64,000 bases of DNA, taken from contig NZ_JAMTDX010000057.1 of assembly GCF_023806625.1 (NCBI RefSeq), forward strand, positions 1-64,000, given 5' to 3'. The DNA comes from Accumulibacter sp. Lineage in GTDB: Bacteria; Pseudomonadota; Gammaproteobacteria; Burkholderiales; Rhodocyclaceae. The notes beneath the pieces were generated by a model. That model searched no databases and was not told the DNA's origin. It saw only the letters and a list, made by a program, of their open reading frames with translations. Made by a program: the position numbers and the translations under genes. Positions 9,009 to 18,251 of the stretch are shown in pieces (the stretch's first letter is position 1; the number at the start of each line of letters is the position of its first letter).

Positions 9009-9163
9009 GGTTCGTCTCCGCAGAGCGATCGAGCGACATTGCCGACGGCCAAGTGCTGACCAAGGCATTGATAGGGAACGCTTCGCTGTCGTGTTCGACC
9101 GTGCCCGATGGCGACCGCGGTGTACGGTTCGTGCGGTCGCCTTTTCGCTACCAGACAAGGAAG

Positions 9164-9190
9164 CCCTGGCCGTCATCGGCCAGGGCCTTT
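9164..9190. terminator. terminator-like hairpin between parE and the ABC exporter
   Basis: Perfect 9-bp stem CCCTGGCCG, loop TCAT, CGGCCAGGG at 9164-9185, followed on the plus strand by a short pyrimidine/T stretch. It stands between the convergent parE and ABC exporter genes and could stop either. The preceding bases resemble those before the 6654 terminator. Confidence 0.6.
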
Positions 9191-9257
9191 CCTTTCATGA
9201 TTGGCAACGATCGTCAGACGGGCGCGAAACCGGTGCACGATTCGCCCGCCGGTCTGT

Positions 9258-11060
9258 TCAGCAAGCAGCGGCGGCTTCCTCGGCCTGCTGCAGCGCCCAC
9301 ATCTGGGCGTAGAGCCCGCCAGCGTCGAGCAACCGCGAATGCGAACCGCGCTCGACGATCCGGCCGCGATCCATGACCAGGATCTCGTCCGCGTTCATGA
9401 TCGTCGACAGGCGGTGGGCGATGACCAGCGTGGTCCGGCCGCGCGCGGCGTTGTCGAGACTCGCCTGGATCGCCTTCTCGGTCTTCGAGTCGAGCGCCGA
9501 GGTTGCTTCGTCGAAGATCAGCACGGGAGGGTTCTTGAGCAGCGCCCGGGCGATCGCCACGCGCTGCTTCTCACCGCCGGAGAGCTTGAGCCCGCGTTCG
9601 CCGACTCGCGTCTCGTAGCCGTCGGGTAGCTGCTCGATGAATCCGCCGAGCTGCGCGGCTTCGGCAGCGGCGACGACATCCCCGCGGCTGGCCGTGGTTC
9701 GGCCGTACTGGATGTTGTAATGAATGCTGTCGTTGAACAGAACGGTGTCCTGCGGGACGATGCCGATCGCCGCGCGCAGGCTCGACTGGGTCAGTCGCCG
9801 GATGTCCTCGCCGTTGACCAGGATGCTTCCGGCGCTGACGTCGTAGAAGCGGTAGAGCAGGCGCGCGAGCGTCGACTTCCCGGATCCGGACTCGCCGACC
9901 ACGGCGACGGTCGCGCCGGCGGCGATCGTGAAGTCGACGTGGCTGAGAATCTGCCGGTCCGGCTCGTAGGCGAAATCGACCGCCGCGAAGCGGATCGACA
10001 GGGGGCCGGGGGGCAGCGCGACGGCGTCGGGCGAGTCGGCGACCTCGCGGTTGACCGCGAGCAGCGCGAATAGCCGCTCGATGTCGGTCAGCGCCTGGCG
10101 GATCTCGCGATACACGACGCCGAGGAAGTTGAGCGGCATGTACAGCTGGATCAGGAAAGCGTTGACCAGCACGAGGTCGCCGATGGTCATCGTTCCTTCG
10201 ACGACGCCGCTCGCCGCCCGCCACATCAGCGCCGTGACGCCGACGGCGATGATCATCTGCTGGCCCAGATTGAGCCACGACAGCGAGACCTGGCTCCGCG
10301 TCGCGGCTTCTTCCCAGCTCTGCATCTGCTGATCGTAGCGCCGGGCTTCGTAGTCCTCGTTGTTGAAGTACTTGACCGTCTCGTAGTTCAGCAGACTGTC
10401 GATCGCCCGCGTGTTGGCCGCCGAGTCGGCGTCGTTGACCCGCCGCCGGATGGCGATCCGCCAGTCGCTGACCCGGACCGTGAACACGATGTACGCGCCG
10501 AGCGAGGTCAGCGTGATGAGCACGAAGGCCGGGTCGTAGCGGACGAGCAGGACGGCCAGGACGAGGCCGATCTCGACGAGCGTCGGCAGGATCGAATACA
10601 GCGAGTAGCTGATCAGGCTCGAGATCGCCCGGGTACCGCGTTCGATGTCCCGCGACACGCCGCCGGTCTGTCGCTGCAGGTGAAAGCGCAGGGCCAACTC
10701 GTGCAGGTGGCGGAAGACCTCGAGTGCGATCCGCCGGACGGCCCGTTGCGTCACTCGCGCGAAGAGAATCTCGCGCAGTTCGGTGAATAGCGAGGTCGAG
10801 AAGCGCAGCGCGCCGTAGAGGACGAGCAGCAGGACCGGGAGGACGAGCAGCGCCTGCGGGCCGCCGAGCCCGTCGATCATCTCCTTGAAGACGAGCGGCA
10901 CGGCGACGTTGGCCATCTTGGCGCCGATCAGGCACGACAGCGCGAGAACGACCCGCCACCGGTATTGCCAGAGATAGGGGATCAACTTGCCGAGCGTCGG
11001 CCAGAGAGCGCTGTCGGTCGCCGGCGGCGAGGTGGGGGAGGAGAGGGAAGAACGGCGCAT
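9258..11060 (-). CDS. Atm1/ABCB7-type ABC exporter (fused permease and ATPase)
   Basis: About 600 residues, half-transporter type. The N-terminal membrane domain has about six segments. It includes QTGGVSRDIERGTRAISSL and LLNYETVKYFNNEDYEARRY, a signature of the mitochondrial Atm1/ABCB7 group and its bacterial relatives. The C-terminal ATPase has Walker A GESGSGKST, signature LSGGEKQRVAIARAL, Walker B VLIFDEATSALD and the switch His in IAHRLST. The family exports glutathione-linked compounds linked to Fe-S or metal homeostasis; the substrate here is inferred. Start taken at ATG 11060; a longer form from 11114 is possible. It is divergent from the PsrA-like regulator. Confidence 0.88.
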   Translation of the reverse strand: MRRSSLSSPTSPPATDSALWPTLGKLIPYLWQYRWRVVLALSCLIGAKMANVAVPLVFKEMIDGLGGPQALLVLPVLLLVLYGALRFSTSLFTELREILFARVTQRAVRRIALEVFRHLHELALRFHLQRQTGGVSRDIERGTRAISSLISYSLYSILPTLVEIGLVLAVLLVRYDPAFVLITLTSLGAYIVFTVRVSDWRIAIRRRVNDADSAANTRAIDSLLNYETVKYFNNEDYEARRYDQQMQSWEEAATRSQVSLSWLNLGQQMIIAVGVTALMWRAASGVVEGTMTIGDLVLVNAFLIQLYMPLNFLGVVYREIRQALTDIERLFALLAVNREVADSPDAVALPPGPLSIRFAAVDFAYEPDRQILSHVDFTIAAGATVAVVGESGSGKSTLARLLYRFYDVSAGSILVNGEDIRRLTQSSLRAAIGIVPQDTVLFNDSIHYNIQYGRTTASRGDVVAAAEAAQLGGFIEQLPDGYETRVGERGLKLSGGEKQRVAIARALLKNPPVLIFDEATSALDSKTEKAIQASLDNAARGRTTLVIAHRLSTIMNADEILVMDRGRIVERGSHSRLLDAGGLYAQMWALQQAEEAAAAC

Positions 11061-11149
11061 GCGGGTCGGCGATCGGGGGGGTTGATTGGCCGAGTATGCC
11101 CTGACCCGCACCATCGTCTCAAGAAGCAGGGAAAAGATTCGCGGAAGGC

Positions 11150-11193
11150 TTGCATTTCGCCGCCAATCGCCCTAAGATTAAAACGAACGTTTG
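11150..11193 (+). promoter_or_regulatory. promoter and operator of the PsrA-like regulator
   Basis: TTGCAT (11150-11155), a 17-base spacer and TAAGAT (11173-11178) form a sigma-70-type promoter. AAACGAACGTTTG (11181-11193) follows at once. It is the exact reverse complement of 13 bases of the site at 19677-19689, and it fits the PsrA operator form (G/C)AAAC-N4-GTTTG, with an A at the first place. The position over the start site suggests autorepression. Confidence 0.7.
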
Positions 11194-11247
11194 AACGAGT
11201 CCGAGCGAGTCGCGCGGCGTTCAGCTAGCCAGGGTCACCGATTCCGC

Positions 11248-11991
11248 ATGTCCGAACACAGAGCCAACCACGATACCCGCGAGCGCATCCTCGACGTCGC
11301 CGAACGCCTGTTCATGGAGAACGGCTACGAGGCGACTTCGATGCGCTTGATCACCGGCGCTGCCGAAGTCAATCTCGCGGCCGTCAACTACCACTTCGGG
11401 TCCAAGGAGGCGCTGCTGCGCGAAGTCTTCAGGCGGCGTCTCGAGTGGCTGAACCGCGAGCGGCTCGCCGCGCTCGATCGCCTCGAGCAGCAGGCCGCAG
11501 GCGGGCCGCTCAAGCCGTCGCAGATCCTCGAGGCCTTCTTCGGCACGCTGCTGCGCATGGGCGAGGACGAATCGCTCGGCGGAATGACCTTCCTGCGCCT
11601 GCTCGGCCGCACGCTGACCGAGCCGGCGGAGTTCATCCGTACCTTCTTCGCCGGCGAGTACGAGCAGGTCATCGACCGCTACAAGCTCGCGCTGTTTCGC
11701 GCGCTGCCCGACGTTCCACGCGCCGAGATCGTCTGGCGCCTGCATTTCATGCTCGGCGCGATGTCGTACGCGATCGCCGGTACCGACGTCCTGCAGGTGG
11801 TCACCGGCTGTGGCCTGCGCGATCTGGCCGGCGAGGGCAGCGCGGAAGGCGAGCCGGGCGACAACGTCGTCGCCCGGCGGCTCGCCCGCAGGCTGATGCC
11901 TTTCCTGCTTGGTGGCCTGCGCGCGCCGCTGCCTCAGCCGGACGACACCTCGGGCCAGACGCAGCACAGAACTCCGCCAGCGAAGCGCTGA
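11248..11991 (+). CDS. TetR-family regulator, PsrA-like (fatty-acid responsive)
   Basis: 247-residue TetR regulator. The N-terminal HTH (RERILDVAERLFMENGYEATSMRLITGAA ... VNYHFGSKEALL) is complete. The ligand domain is typical of regulators next to acyl-CoA genes. It heads a fadE-thiolase-fadB/J-thioesterase run (84 bases to fadE), and palindromes of the PsrA type lie over its own promoter and over the second beta-oxidation operon. PsrA repressors release DNA on binding long-chain fatty acids or acyl-CoA; that ligand is inferred. The start ATG 11248 fits the family; the frame extends to a TTG at 11191, which falls inside the operator. Confidence 0.85.
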   Translation: MSEHRANHDTRERILDVAERLFMENGYEATSMRLITGAAEVNLAAVNYHFGSKEALLREVFRRRLEWLNRERLAALDRLEQQAAGGPLKPSQILEAFFGTLLRMGEDESLGGMTFLRLLGRTLTEPAEFIRTFFAGEYEQVIDRYKLALFRALPDVPRAEIVWRLHFMLGAMSYAIAGTDVLQVVTGCGLRDLAGEGSAEGEPGDNVVARRLARRLMPFLLGGLRAPLPQPDDTSGQTQHRTPPAKR

Positions 11992-12074
11992 GTCGACGCG
12001 CGGCGGCCAGGACCAGACCAACTTCCAGCAACCCCCAGACCTCAACCACATAATCAGAGACAGGAGAAACAGCA

Positions 12075-14429
12075 ATGATTCCGACGATCATCTCGGTCCT
12101 CATCGGCGCCAGCCTGGTGAGCCTGGTCGCGGTGTTCGGCATTCGTCCTCTGCGACGGGCGCTGATCAGCCGATCGATCTTCAGGACGTACAAGCGGATA
12201 CTGCCGCAGATGTCCGACACCGAGCGCGAGGCGCTCGAGGCCGGCACCGTCTGGTGGGACGGCGAACTGTTCCGCGGCGACCCCGACTGGAAAAGGTTGC
12301 TCTCGTACCCGGTGCCGAAGCTGACCGCCGAGGAGCAGTCGTTCCTCGACAACGAGACCGAGCAGGCCTGCGCGCTGGTCGACGACTGGCAGGTGACCAG
12401 CGAACTCTACGACCTCAGCCCCGAAGCGTGGCAGTTCATCAAGGAGAAGGGCTTCCTCGGCATGATCATCCCGAAGAAGTACGGCGGTCTCGAGTTCTCC
12501 GCCTACGCGCACTCGCAGATCGTCACCAAGCTGTCGACGCGCTGCTCGGCGCTGTCGGTTTCGGTGATGGTCCCGAACTCGCTCGGGCCGGCCGAGCTGC
12601 TGCTGCATTACGGCACCGAAGCGCAGAAGAACCACTACCTGCCGCGCCTGGCCAAGGGCCTCGAAATCCCGGCCTTCGCGCTGACCAGCCCGTGGGCGGG
12701 TTCCGACGCCGCGTCGATTCCCGACATCGGCATCGTCTGCAAGGGAATCTGGCAGGGCAGGGAAGTGATCGGCATGCGCGTCACCTGGGACAAGCGCTAC
12801 ATCACGCTCGGCCCGGTGTGCACGATCCTCGGTCTGGCGTTCCATCTCTACGACCCGGATGGCCTGCTCGGCGGCAAGAAGCACGTCGGGATCACCTGCG
12901 CGCTGGTGCCGCGTGACACGCCCGGCGCCGAGATCGGTCGCCGCCATTTCCCGCTCAACGCGATGTTCATGAACGGCCCGACGCGCGGCAAGGACGTCTT
13001 CATGCCGCTCGACTACGTGATCGGGGGCCCGGCGATGGTCGGCCAGGGCTGGCGGATGCTCATGGAGTGCCTCGCCGCCGGCCGCTCGATCTCGCTGCCG
13101 TCGTCGAACACCGGCATGGCGCAGCTGACCGCGCGTACCGTCGGCGCCTACGCGCGAGTGCGCAGCCAGTTCAAGACGGCGATCGGCCGCTTCGAGGGAG
13201 TCGAGGAGCCGCTGACCCGGATCGGTGCCTACACCTACATGATGGACGCCGTGCGCAAGATGACCGCCGGGGCGATCGACCTCGGCGAGAAGCCTTCGGT
13301 CGTCTCGGCGATCGCCAAGTATCACGTCACCGAGCGCGCCCGCCAGGTGGTCAACGACGGAATGGACATCGTCGGCGGCAAGGGGATCTGCCTCGGTCCG
13401 TCGAACTTCCTCGGCCGCGCGTATCAGCAGATTCCGATCGGGATCACCGTCGAGGGGGCGAACATCCTGACGCGAAGCATGATCCTTTTCGGTCAGGGGG
13501 CGATCCGCTGCCATCCGTACGTGCTCCGCGAGATGAAGTCGGCGTTCAACCCCGACGCCGCGCAGGGGCTGCGCGACTTCGACGAGGCGCTGTTCGGACA
13601 CCTGGTGTTCACCATCCGGCACGGCTTTGGCGCCTTCTGGAAGGGCCTGACCGGTTCGCACTTCGTCGCCGTTCCGACCGACGTCGCTCCGGAGACGCGG
13701 CGCTACTACCAGCAGCTGACGCGCTTCTCGGCGGCCTTCGCTTTCCTCTCGGACATCTCGATGCTCGTCCTCGGCGGCGAACTCAAGCGGCGCGAGAAGC
13801 TCTCGGCGCGCCTCGGCGACATCCTGTCGATGCTCTACCTGTGCTCGGCGACGCTCAAGCGCTACGAGTCGGAAGGTCGCCAGCAGGCCGATGCCCCGCT
13901 GATGCACTGGGCGATCTGGGACGCGATGTACAAGGCGCAAATGGCCTTCGACGGAGCGATCGCCAACTTCCCGATTCGCTGGATCGGCCGCACGCTCTAC
14001 CGGATCGTCTTCCCGCTCGGCCATCCCTACGACGTTCCGTCGGACCGGATCGGCCATCGCGTCGCCAAGCTGCTGATCGAGCCCTCGGCTTCGCGTGACC
14101 GGCTGACTGCCGAAGCCTACGTGCCGAAGACCGAGGCCGAAATCGTTGGTGCGCTCGAACTGGCGCTCGCCGCGACGATCGAAGCCGAGCCGATCGAGGC
14201 GAAGATCCGCGCTGCCGAGAAGAGCGGCGCGCTGGCCAACAATCCGGAGGCCAACGTGCGCGACCTGGCTCACGCCGCCTTCACCGCGGGCATCGTCACC
14301 GCCGCCGAATACGGAGTGCTCAAGCGGCGCAACGAACTGCGCGACATCGTCATCCGCGTCGACGACTTTCCGCACGACCTCGGCCGCGGCCGCCAGCAGC
14401 AGCCAGTGCTGCACAAGGCCGCCGCCTAG
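12075..14429 (+). CDS. fadE: FadE-type acyl-CoA dehydrogenase
   Basis: 784-residue FAD enzyme for the first beta-oxidation step, close in length to E. coli FadE (814). An N-terminal hydrophobic helix (residues 1-25) suggests membrane association. The acyl-CoA dehydrogenase core includes GFLGMIIPKKYGGLEFSAYA, FALTSPWAGSDAASIPD and MDIVGGKGICLGPSN. A long C-terminal extension of the FadE type (DUF1974) follows, ending around residue 784. AGGAG precedes ATG 12075. It is followed by thiolase and FadB/J-like genes in the same direction. Confidence 0.93.
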   Translation: MIPTIISVLIGASLVSLVAVFGIRPLRRALISRSIFRTYKRILPQMSDTEREALEAGTVWWDGELFRGDPDWKRLLSYPVPKLTAEEQSFLDNETEQACALVDDWQVTSELYDLSPEAWQFIKEKGFLGMIIPKKYGGLEFSAYAHSQIVTKLSTRCSALSVSVMVPNSLGPAELLLHYGTEAQKNHYLPRLAKGLEIPAFALTSPWAGSDAASIPDIGIVCKGIWQGREVIGMRVTWDKRYITLGPVCTILGLAFHLYDPDGLLGGKKHVGITCALVPRDTPGAEIGRRHFPLNAMFMNGPTRGKDVFMPLDYVIGGPAMVGQGWRMLMECLAAGRSISLPSSNTGMAQLTARTVGAYARVRSQFKTAIGRFEGVEEPLTRIGAYTYMMDAVRKMTAGAIDLGEKPSVVSAIAKYHVTERARQVVNDGMDIVGGKGICLGPSNFLGRAYQQIPIGITVEGANILTRSMILFGQGAIRCHPYVLREMKSAFNPDAAQGLRDFDEALFGHLVFTIRHGFGAFWKGLTGSHFVAVPTDVAPETRRYYQQLTRFSAAFAFLSDISMLVLGGELKRREKLSARLGDILSMLYLCSATLKRYESEGRQQADAPLMHWAIWDAMYKAQMAFDGAIANFPIRWIGRTLYRIVFPLGHPYDVPSDRIGHRVAKLLIEPSASRDRLTAEAYVPKTEAEIVGALELALAATIEAEPIEAKIRAAEKSGALANNPEANVRDLAHAAFTAGIVTAAEYGVLKRRNELRDIVIRVDDFPHDLGRGRQQQPVLHKAAA

Positions 14430-14450
14430 ACTTCCAGCCGACCCGATCGC

Positions 14451-14479
14451 GGAGGCGCAGGCCGATCCCCTGCGTCTCC
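14451..14479 (+). other. intercistronic stem-loop between fadE and the thiolase gene
   Basis: GGAGGCGCAGG (14451-14461) pairs with CCTGCGTCTCC (14469-14479) over a 7-base loop, 11 pairs including one G-U. No true T-run follows. It may protect or process the mRNA and so set the fadE to thiolase ratio; this is inference. Confidence 0.45.
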
Positions 14480-14516
14480 GTCTTCGTTGCGGAACCGCCC
14501 CGATCAAGGAGAAGAA

Positions 14517-15803
14517 GTGGGATTCGAGCCCGTTTATGTCGTCGATGGCGCACGCACGCCATTCCTCAAGGGACGCAACGCCCCCGGTCCGTTCGCCGCC
14601 AGCGATCTGGCCGTGCACGCCGGGCGTGCGCTGCTGATTCGCCAGCCGTTCGCGCCGACCGACCTCGACGAGGTCATCCTCGGCTGCGCGAGCCCTTCGC
14701 CCGACGAGGTCAACATCGGACGAGTCGTCGCGCTGCGCCTCGGCTGTGGTCACAAGGTGCCGGGCTGGACGGTGATGCGCAACTGCGCGAGCGGCATGCA
14801 GGCGCTCGATTCGGCGATCGTCAATATCCGCAGCGGCCGCTCGCAGCTCGTCCTCGCCGGTGGCGTCGACGCGCTCTCGCATGCGCCGCTGCTCTATTCG
14901 CCGGCGATGGTTCGCTGGTTCGCGCAGATGATGCAGGCGAAGACGATCGGCCAGAAGGCCGGCGTTTTTGCGAAGCTGCGGCCGGCGGCGCTGTTCTCGC
15001 CGGTGATCGGGCTGCTCAAGGGACTGACCGACCCGGTCGTCGGGCTGCTGATGGGACAGACCGCCGAGAACCTCGCCTGGCGCTTCGGCATCTCGCGCGA
15101 GGCGATGGACGCGTTCAGCGTGCGCAGCCATCAGCGTGCGCTCGCCGGCCGCGCCGCCGGTCATTATGCGGAGATCGTCCCGCTGGTCGATACGCAGGGC
15201 CGCGTCTACCCGGAAGACGACGGCGTGCGCGCCGATTCGAGCCTCGCAGGCCTGGCGAAGCTCAAGCCGTTCTTCGACCGGCGCTACGGGAAGATCACGC
15301 CGGGCAACAGTTCGCAGATCACCGACGGCGCTGCCTGGCTGATCCTCGCTTCGCAGGCCGCCGTAGACCGCTGGCGGCTCGAGCCGCTCGGGCGAATCAG
15401 CGACAGCGAGTGGGCCGGCCTCGACCCGGCACAGATGGGACTCGGCCCGGTGCATGCGGCGACGCCGATCCTCGGGCGCCATGGCCTCGGACTCGCCGAC
15501 GTCGACCTCTGGGAGATCAACGAAGCCTTCGCGGCGCAGGTGCTCGGCTGCCTGGCCGCCTGGGAGTCGGACGAATACTGCCGCGAGAACCTCGGCTTGC
15601 CGGCTGCGCTCGGTTCGCTGCCGCAGGATCGACTGAACGTCGACGGCGGGGCGATCGCCGTCGGTCACCCGGTCGGCGCTTCGGGCGCACGGATCGTCCT
15701 GCATCTGCTGCACGCGCTGCGCCGCGCCAAAGCCCGGCGAGGGATCGCGGCGATCTGCATCGGCGGCGGGCAGGGCGGAGCGATGCTGATCGAAACGGTC
15801 TGA
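14517..15803 (+). CDS. fadI: acetyl-CoA acyltransferase (thiolase, FadI-like)
   Basis: 428-residue thiolase that cleaves 3-ketoacyl-CoA in the last beta-oxidation step. Catalytic Cys is in MRNCASGMQAL. The His-containing motif is GHPVGASGARI and the C-terminal Cys is in CIGGGQGG. The length and the internal MGQTAENLAWRFGISREAMDAF segment match the FadI branch. The start is GTG 14517, with AAGGAG six bases ahead. Its partner is the following FadB/J-like enzyme, with which it should form the alpha/beta complex. Confidence 0.9.
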   Translation: MGFEPVYVVDGARTPFLKGRNAPGPFAASDLAVHAGRALLIRQPFAPTDLDEVILGCASPSPDEVNIGRVVALRLGCGHKVPGWTVMRNCASGMQALDSAIVNIRSGRSQLVLAGGVDALSHAPLLYSPAMVRWFAQMMQAKTIGQKAGVFAKLRPAALFSPVIGLLKGLTDPVVGLLMGQTAENLAWRFGISREAMDAFSVRSHQRALAGRAAGHYAEIVPLVDTQGRVYPEDDGVRADSSLAGLAKLKPFFDRRYGKITPGNSSQITDGAAWLILASQAAVDRWRLEPLGRISDSEWAGLDPAQMGLGPVHAATPILGRHGLGLADVDLWEINEAFAAQVLGCLAAWESDEYCRENLGLPAALGSLPQDRLNVDGGAIAVGHPVGASGARIVLHLLHALRRAKARRGIAAICIGGGQGGAMLIETV

Positions 15804-15828
15804 GACAAGGCAAGAGAGAGCGAAAACG

Positions 15829-17757
15829 ATGCACATGAAAGACCGGATCTACACCAACTGGCGTTGCGAGATCGGCGCCGACGGCCTCGCCTGGGTAACC
15901 CTCGACAAACCGGGCGAGTCGACCAATTCGCTGTCGAGCTCGGTGATCGATGAACTTGCCCGGCTGCTCGACGATTTCGAAAGCCAGCCGCCGAAGGCGG
16001 TGATCTTTCGCTCGGGCAAGGCCGCAGGCTTTATCGCCGGGGCCGACATCGGCGAGTTCTCCGGCCTCGACACGGCCGAGAAGGGCATCGAGCTCGTCGG
16101 CCGCGGCTGGCACCTGTTCAACCGCCTGGCGTCGGTGTCCTACCCGACGCTGGCGCTGGTTCGCGGACACTGCCTCGGCGGCGGCCTCGAACTCGCGCTC
16201 GCCTGTCGCCATCTGCTCGTCGTCGACGAGCCTTCGACGCGCCTCGGCCTGCCCGAAGTCATGCTCGGCATCTTCCCGGGCTGGGGCGGGATGCTCCGCC
16301 TGCCCGAGCGGATCGGCCCGCAGGCGGCCCTCGACCTGATGCTCACCGGTCGGACGATCGACGCCAGGAAGGCGAAGCGCCTCGGTCTGGCCGACGAGTG
16401 CGTTCCCCCGCGGGTGATGGACAGCGCCGCCGCGCAGCTGGTCAGCTCGGGGCAGGCGCGCCGCCGCCTGCCACTGCTGCAGCGCCTGCTCGATGGCCCG
16501 GGCCGCGCGCTGGTCGCCAGCGGAGCGCGGAAGCAGGTCGCCAGGCGCGCGCGCATCGAGCACTACCCGGCGCCGTACGCGATCATCGACATCTGGGAGC
16601 GGCACCGGGGCAACGCTCTCGCCGCGCCCGAACTGATCGACGGTATCGTTCGTTCGCCGACCGCGCGCAACCTCGTGCGCGTCTTCTTCCTGCAGGAGAG
16701 GCTCAAGGCCTTCGGGAAGGGCAGCAGCTTCGAGGCGAAGCGCGTGCATGTCGTCGGCGCCGGCGTGATGGGCGGCGACATCGCCGCGTGGTGCGCGCAG
16801 CGCGGGCTCACCGTCACGCTGCAGGACCAGGGGATCGAGCGCATCGCACCGGCGCTGAAGCGCGCCTACTCGGTCTGGGGCCAGCGGATCCGCGACGAGC
16901 GCGAGCGACGCGCGCTGATCGACCGGCTGATTCCCGACCCCGAAGGGCACGGCGCGCGGATCGCCGACGTGGTCATCGAAGCGATCTCCGAGGATCTCGA
17001 GGCCAAGCGCGCGCTGCTCGCCAGGCTCGACGGCGAGATCAGGCCGGACGCGGTTCTCGCGACGAACACCTCGAGCCTGTCGATCGAGGAACTGAGTCCG
17101 GTGCTCGCGCGGCCGGAGCGCCTCGTCGGCATCCACTTCTTCAACCCGGTGGCCAGGATGCCGCTCGTCGAGGTCGTCTCGGCCGAGGGGACGGATCCCG
17201 AGATGACCCAGCGCAGCCTGGCCTTCGTCCGGCAGATCGACCGGCTGCCGCTGCCGGTCAGGAGCGCCCCGGGTTTCCTGGTCAACGCGGTCCTCGGGCC
17301 GTACATGCTCGAGGCGATGCGTGCCGTCGATGACGGGATCGCCCCGGAGACCGTCGACGAAGCGATGCGTGCGTTCGGCATGCCGATGGGGCCGATCGAA
17401 CTCGTCGACATGGTCGGCCTGGACGTAGCGATGGCTGCCGGCCGGAGCCTGGCCGGCAAGACGGCCGAGCCGCCGCGCTGCCTCGCCGAGCGCTTCGCCG
17501 CCGGGCATCTCGGCAAGAAGAGCGGCAAGGGCTTCTACGACTATACTTCGGGGCGGGCGAACAAGGCCGCTGCCGGAGCGATTCCCGCGGGGCTCGCCGA
17601 GCGCCTCGTCCGCCCGCTGCTCGAGCGCACGCAGCAACTCGTCGACCGGGGGATCGTCGCCGACACCGATCTGGCCGATGCCGGGGTGATCTTCGGCACC
17701 GGTTTCGCGCCGTTCACCGGCGGCCCGCTCAATTACCTGAGGAGCCAGCATGGCTGA
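15829..17757 (+). CDS. enoyl-CoA hydratase / 3-hydroxyacyl-CoA dehydrogenase (FadB/FadJ-like)
   Basis: 642-residue bifunctional enzyme in the classical order. The crotonase domain comes first (residues ~10-210, with GHCLGGGLELALACRH and LGLPEVMLGIFPGWGG carrying the two catalytic Glu). The NAD-binding dehydrogenase follows (VVGAGVMGGDIA, catalytic His in GIHFFNPVARMPLVEVV). It is shorter than E. coli FadB/FadJ (~715-730 residues). ATG 15829 has AGAGAG upstream. It overlaps the following thioesterase by 8 bases. Confidence 0.92.
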   Translation: MHMKDRIYTNWRCEIGADGLAWVTLDKPGESTNSLSSSVIDELARLLDDFESQPPKAVIFRSGKAAGFIAGADIGEFSGLDTAEKGIELVGRGWHLFNRLASVSYPTLALVRGHCLGGGLELALACRHLLVVDEPSTRLGLPEVMLGIFPGWGGMLRLPERIGPQAALDLMLTGRTIDARKAKRLGLADECVPPRVMDSAAAQLVSSGQARRRLPLLQRLLDGPGRALVASGARKQVARRARIEHYPAPYAIIDIWERHRGNALAAPELIDGIVRSPTARNLVRVFFLQERLKAFGKGSSFEAKRVHVVGAGVMGGDIAAWCAQRGLTVTLQDQGIERIAPALKRAYSVWGQRIRDERERRALIDRLIPDPEGHGARIADVVIEAISEDLEAKRALLARLDGEIRPDAVLATNTSSLSIEELSPVLARPERLVGIHFFNPVARMPLVEVVSAEGTDPEMTQRSLAFVRQIDRLPLPVRSAPGFLVNAVLGPYMLEAMRAVDDGIAPETVDEAMRAFGMPMGPIELVDMVGLDVAMAAGRSLAGKTAEPPRCLAERFAAGHLGKKSGKGFYDYTSGRANKAAAGAIPAGLAERLVRPLLERTQQLVDRGIVADTDLADAGVIFGTGFAPFTGGPLNYLRSQHG

Positions 17758-18148
17758 ACGGATCGGCGAGCTGCCTGACCGGCAGCCGATCCTGCGCGTC
17801 GTGCCGATGCCTTCGGACGTCAATCCCCAGGGCGACGTCTTCGGCGGCTGGATCATGGCCCAGGTCGACGTCGCCGGAGCGATCCCGGCGATGCATCGCG
17901 CGCGCGGTCGGGTGACCACGGTGACGGTCAATTCGTTCCTCTTCAGACAGCCGGTTTCGGTCGGCGACGTCGTCAGTTTCTACGCCGAGGTCGTCGCGAC
18001 CGGCCGCACCTCGATCACCGTCAAGGTCGAGGTCTACGCCGAGCGCCACCCGGCCGAGCCGATCATCGTCAAGGTGACCGAGGCCGTCCTGACCTATGTT
18101 GCAATAAACCAACAGGGCGAGAAGCGGCAGCTCCCTGATGGCCCCTGA
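17750..18148 (+). CDS. acyl-CoA thioesterase (YciA-like hotdog)
   Basis: 132-residue single hotdog domain. The N-terminal segment MPSDVNPQGDVFGGWIMAQVDVAG holds the family motif with the catalytic Asp, and VNSFLFRQPVSVGDVV follows, as in YciA and BACH-type thioesterases. It hydrolyses acyl-CoA to free acid and CoA and may relieve CoA sequestration during beta-oxidation. The start lies inside the end of the FadB/J-like gene (ATGGCTGA overlap), so translation is coupled. Confidence 0.88.
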   Translation: MAERIGELPDRQPILRVVPMPSDVNPQGDVFGGWIMAQVDVAGAIPAMHRARGRVTTVTVNSFLFRQPVSVGDVVSFYAEVVATGRTSITVKVEVYAERHPAEPIIVKVTEAVLTYVAINQQGEKRQLPDGP

Positions 18149-18251
18149 GATACACACTCTTCTTCGACAATCGGTTTAGGATTACCGTTGAAGTCGTAAT
18201 CGGTGAGTGGCGGAAATGCCACATTGGAAGAGGTTCTTGGGGGAGCTCAAC

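Noticed and set aside
7283-9376. Long plus-strand open frame (697 codons) across fic, parDE and the exporter end
   Set aside because: It is an antisense shadow of the Fic gene for most of its length. Only the short ParD core inside it is meaningful.
12054-15836. Very long minus-strand open frame (about 1260 codons) opposite fadE and the thiolase
   Set aside because: It is antisense to genes with clear catalytic motifs, has no domain features and has the Arg/His/Asp-rich composition typical of antisense frames in GC-rich DNA.
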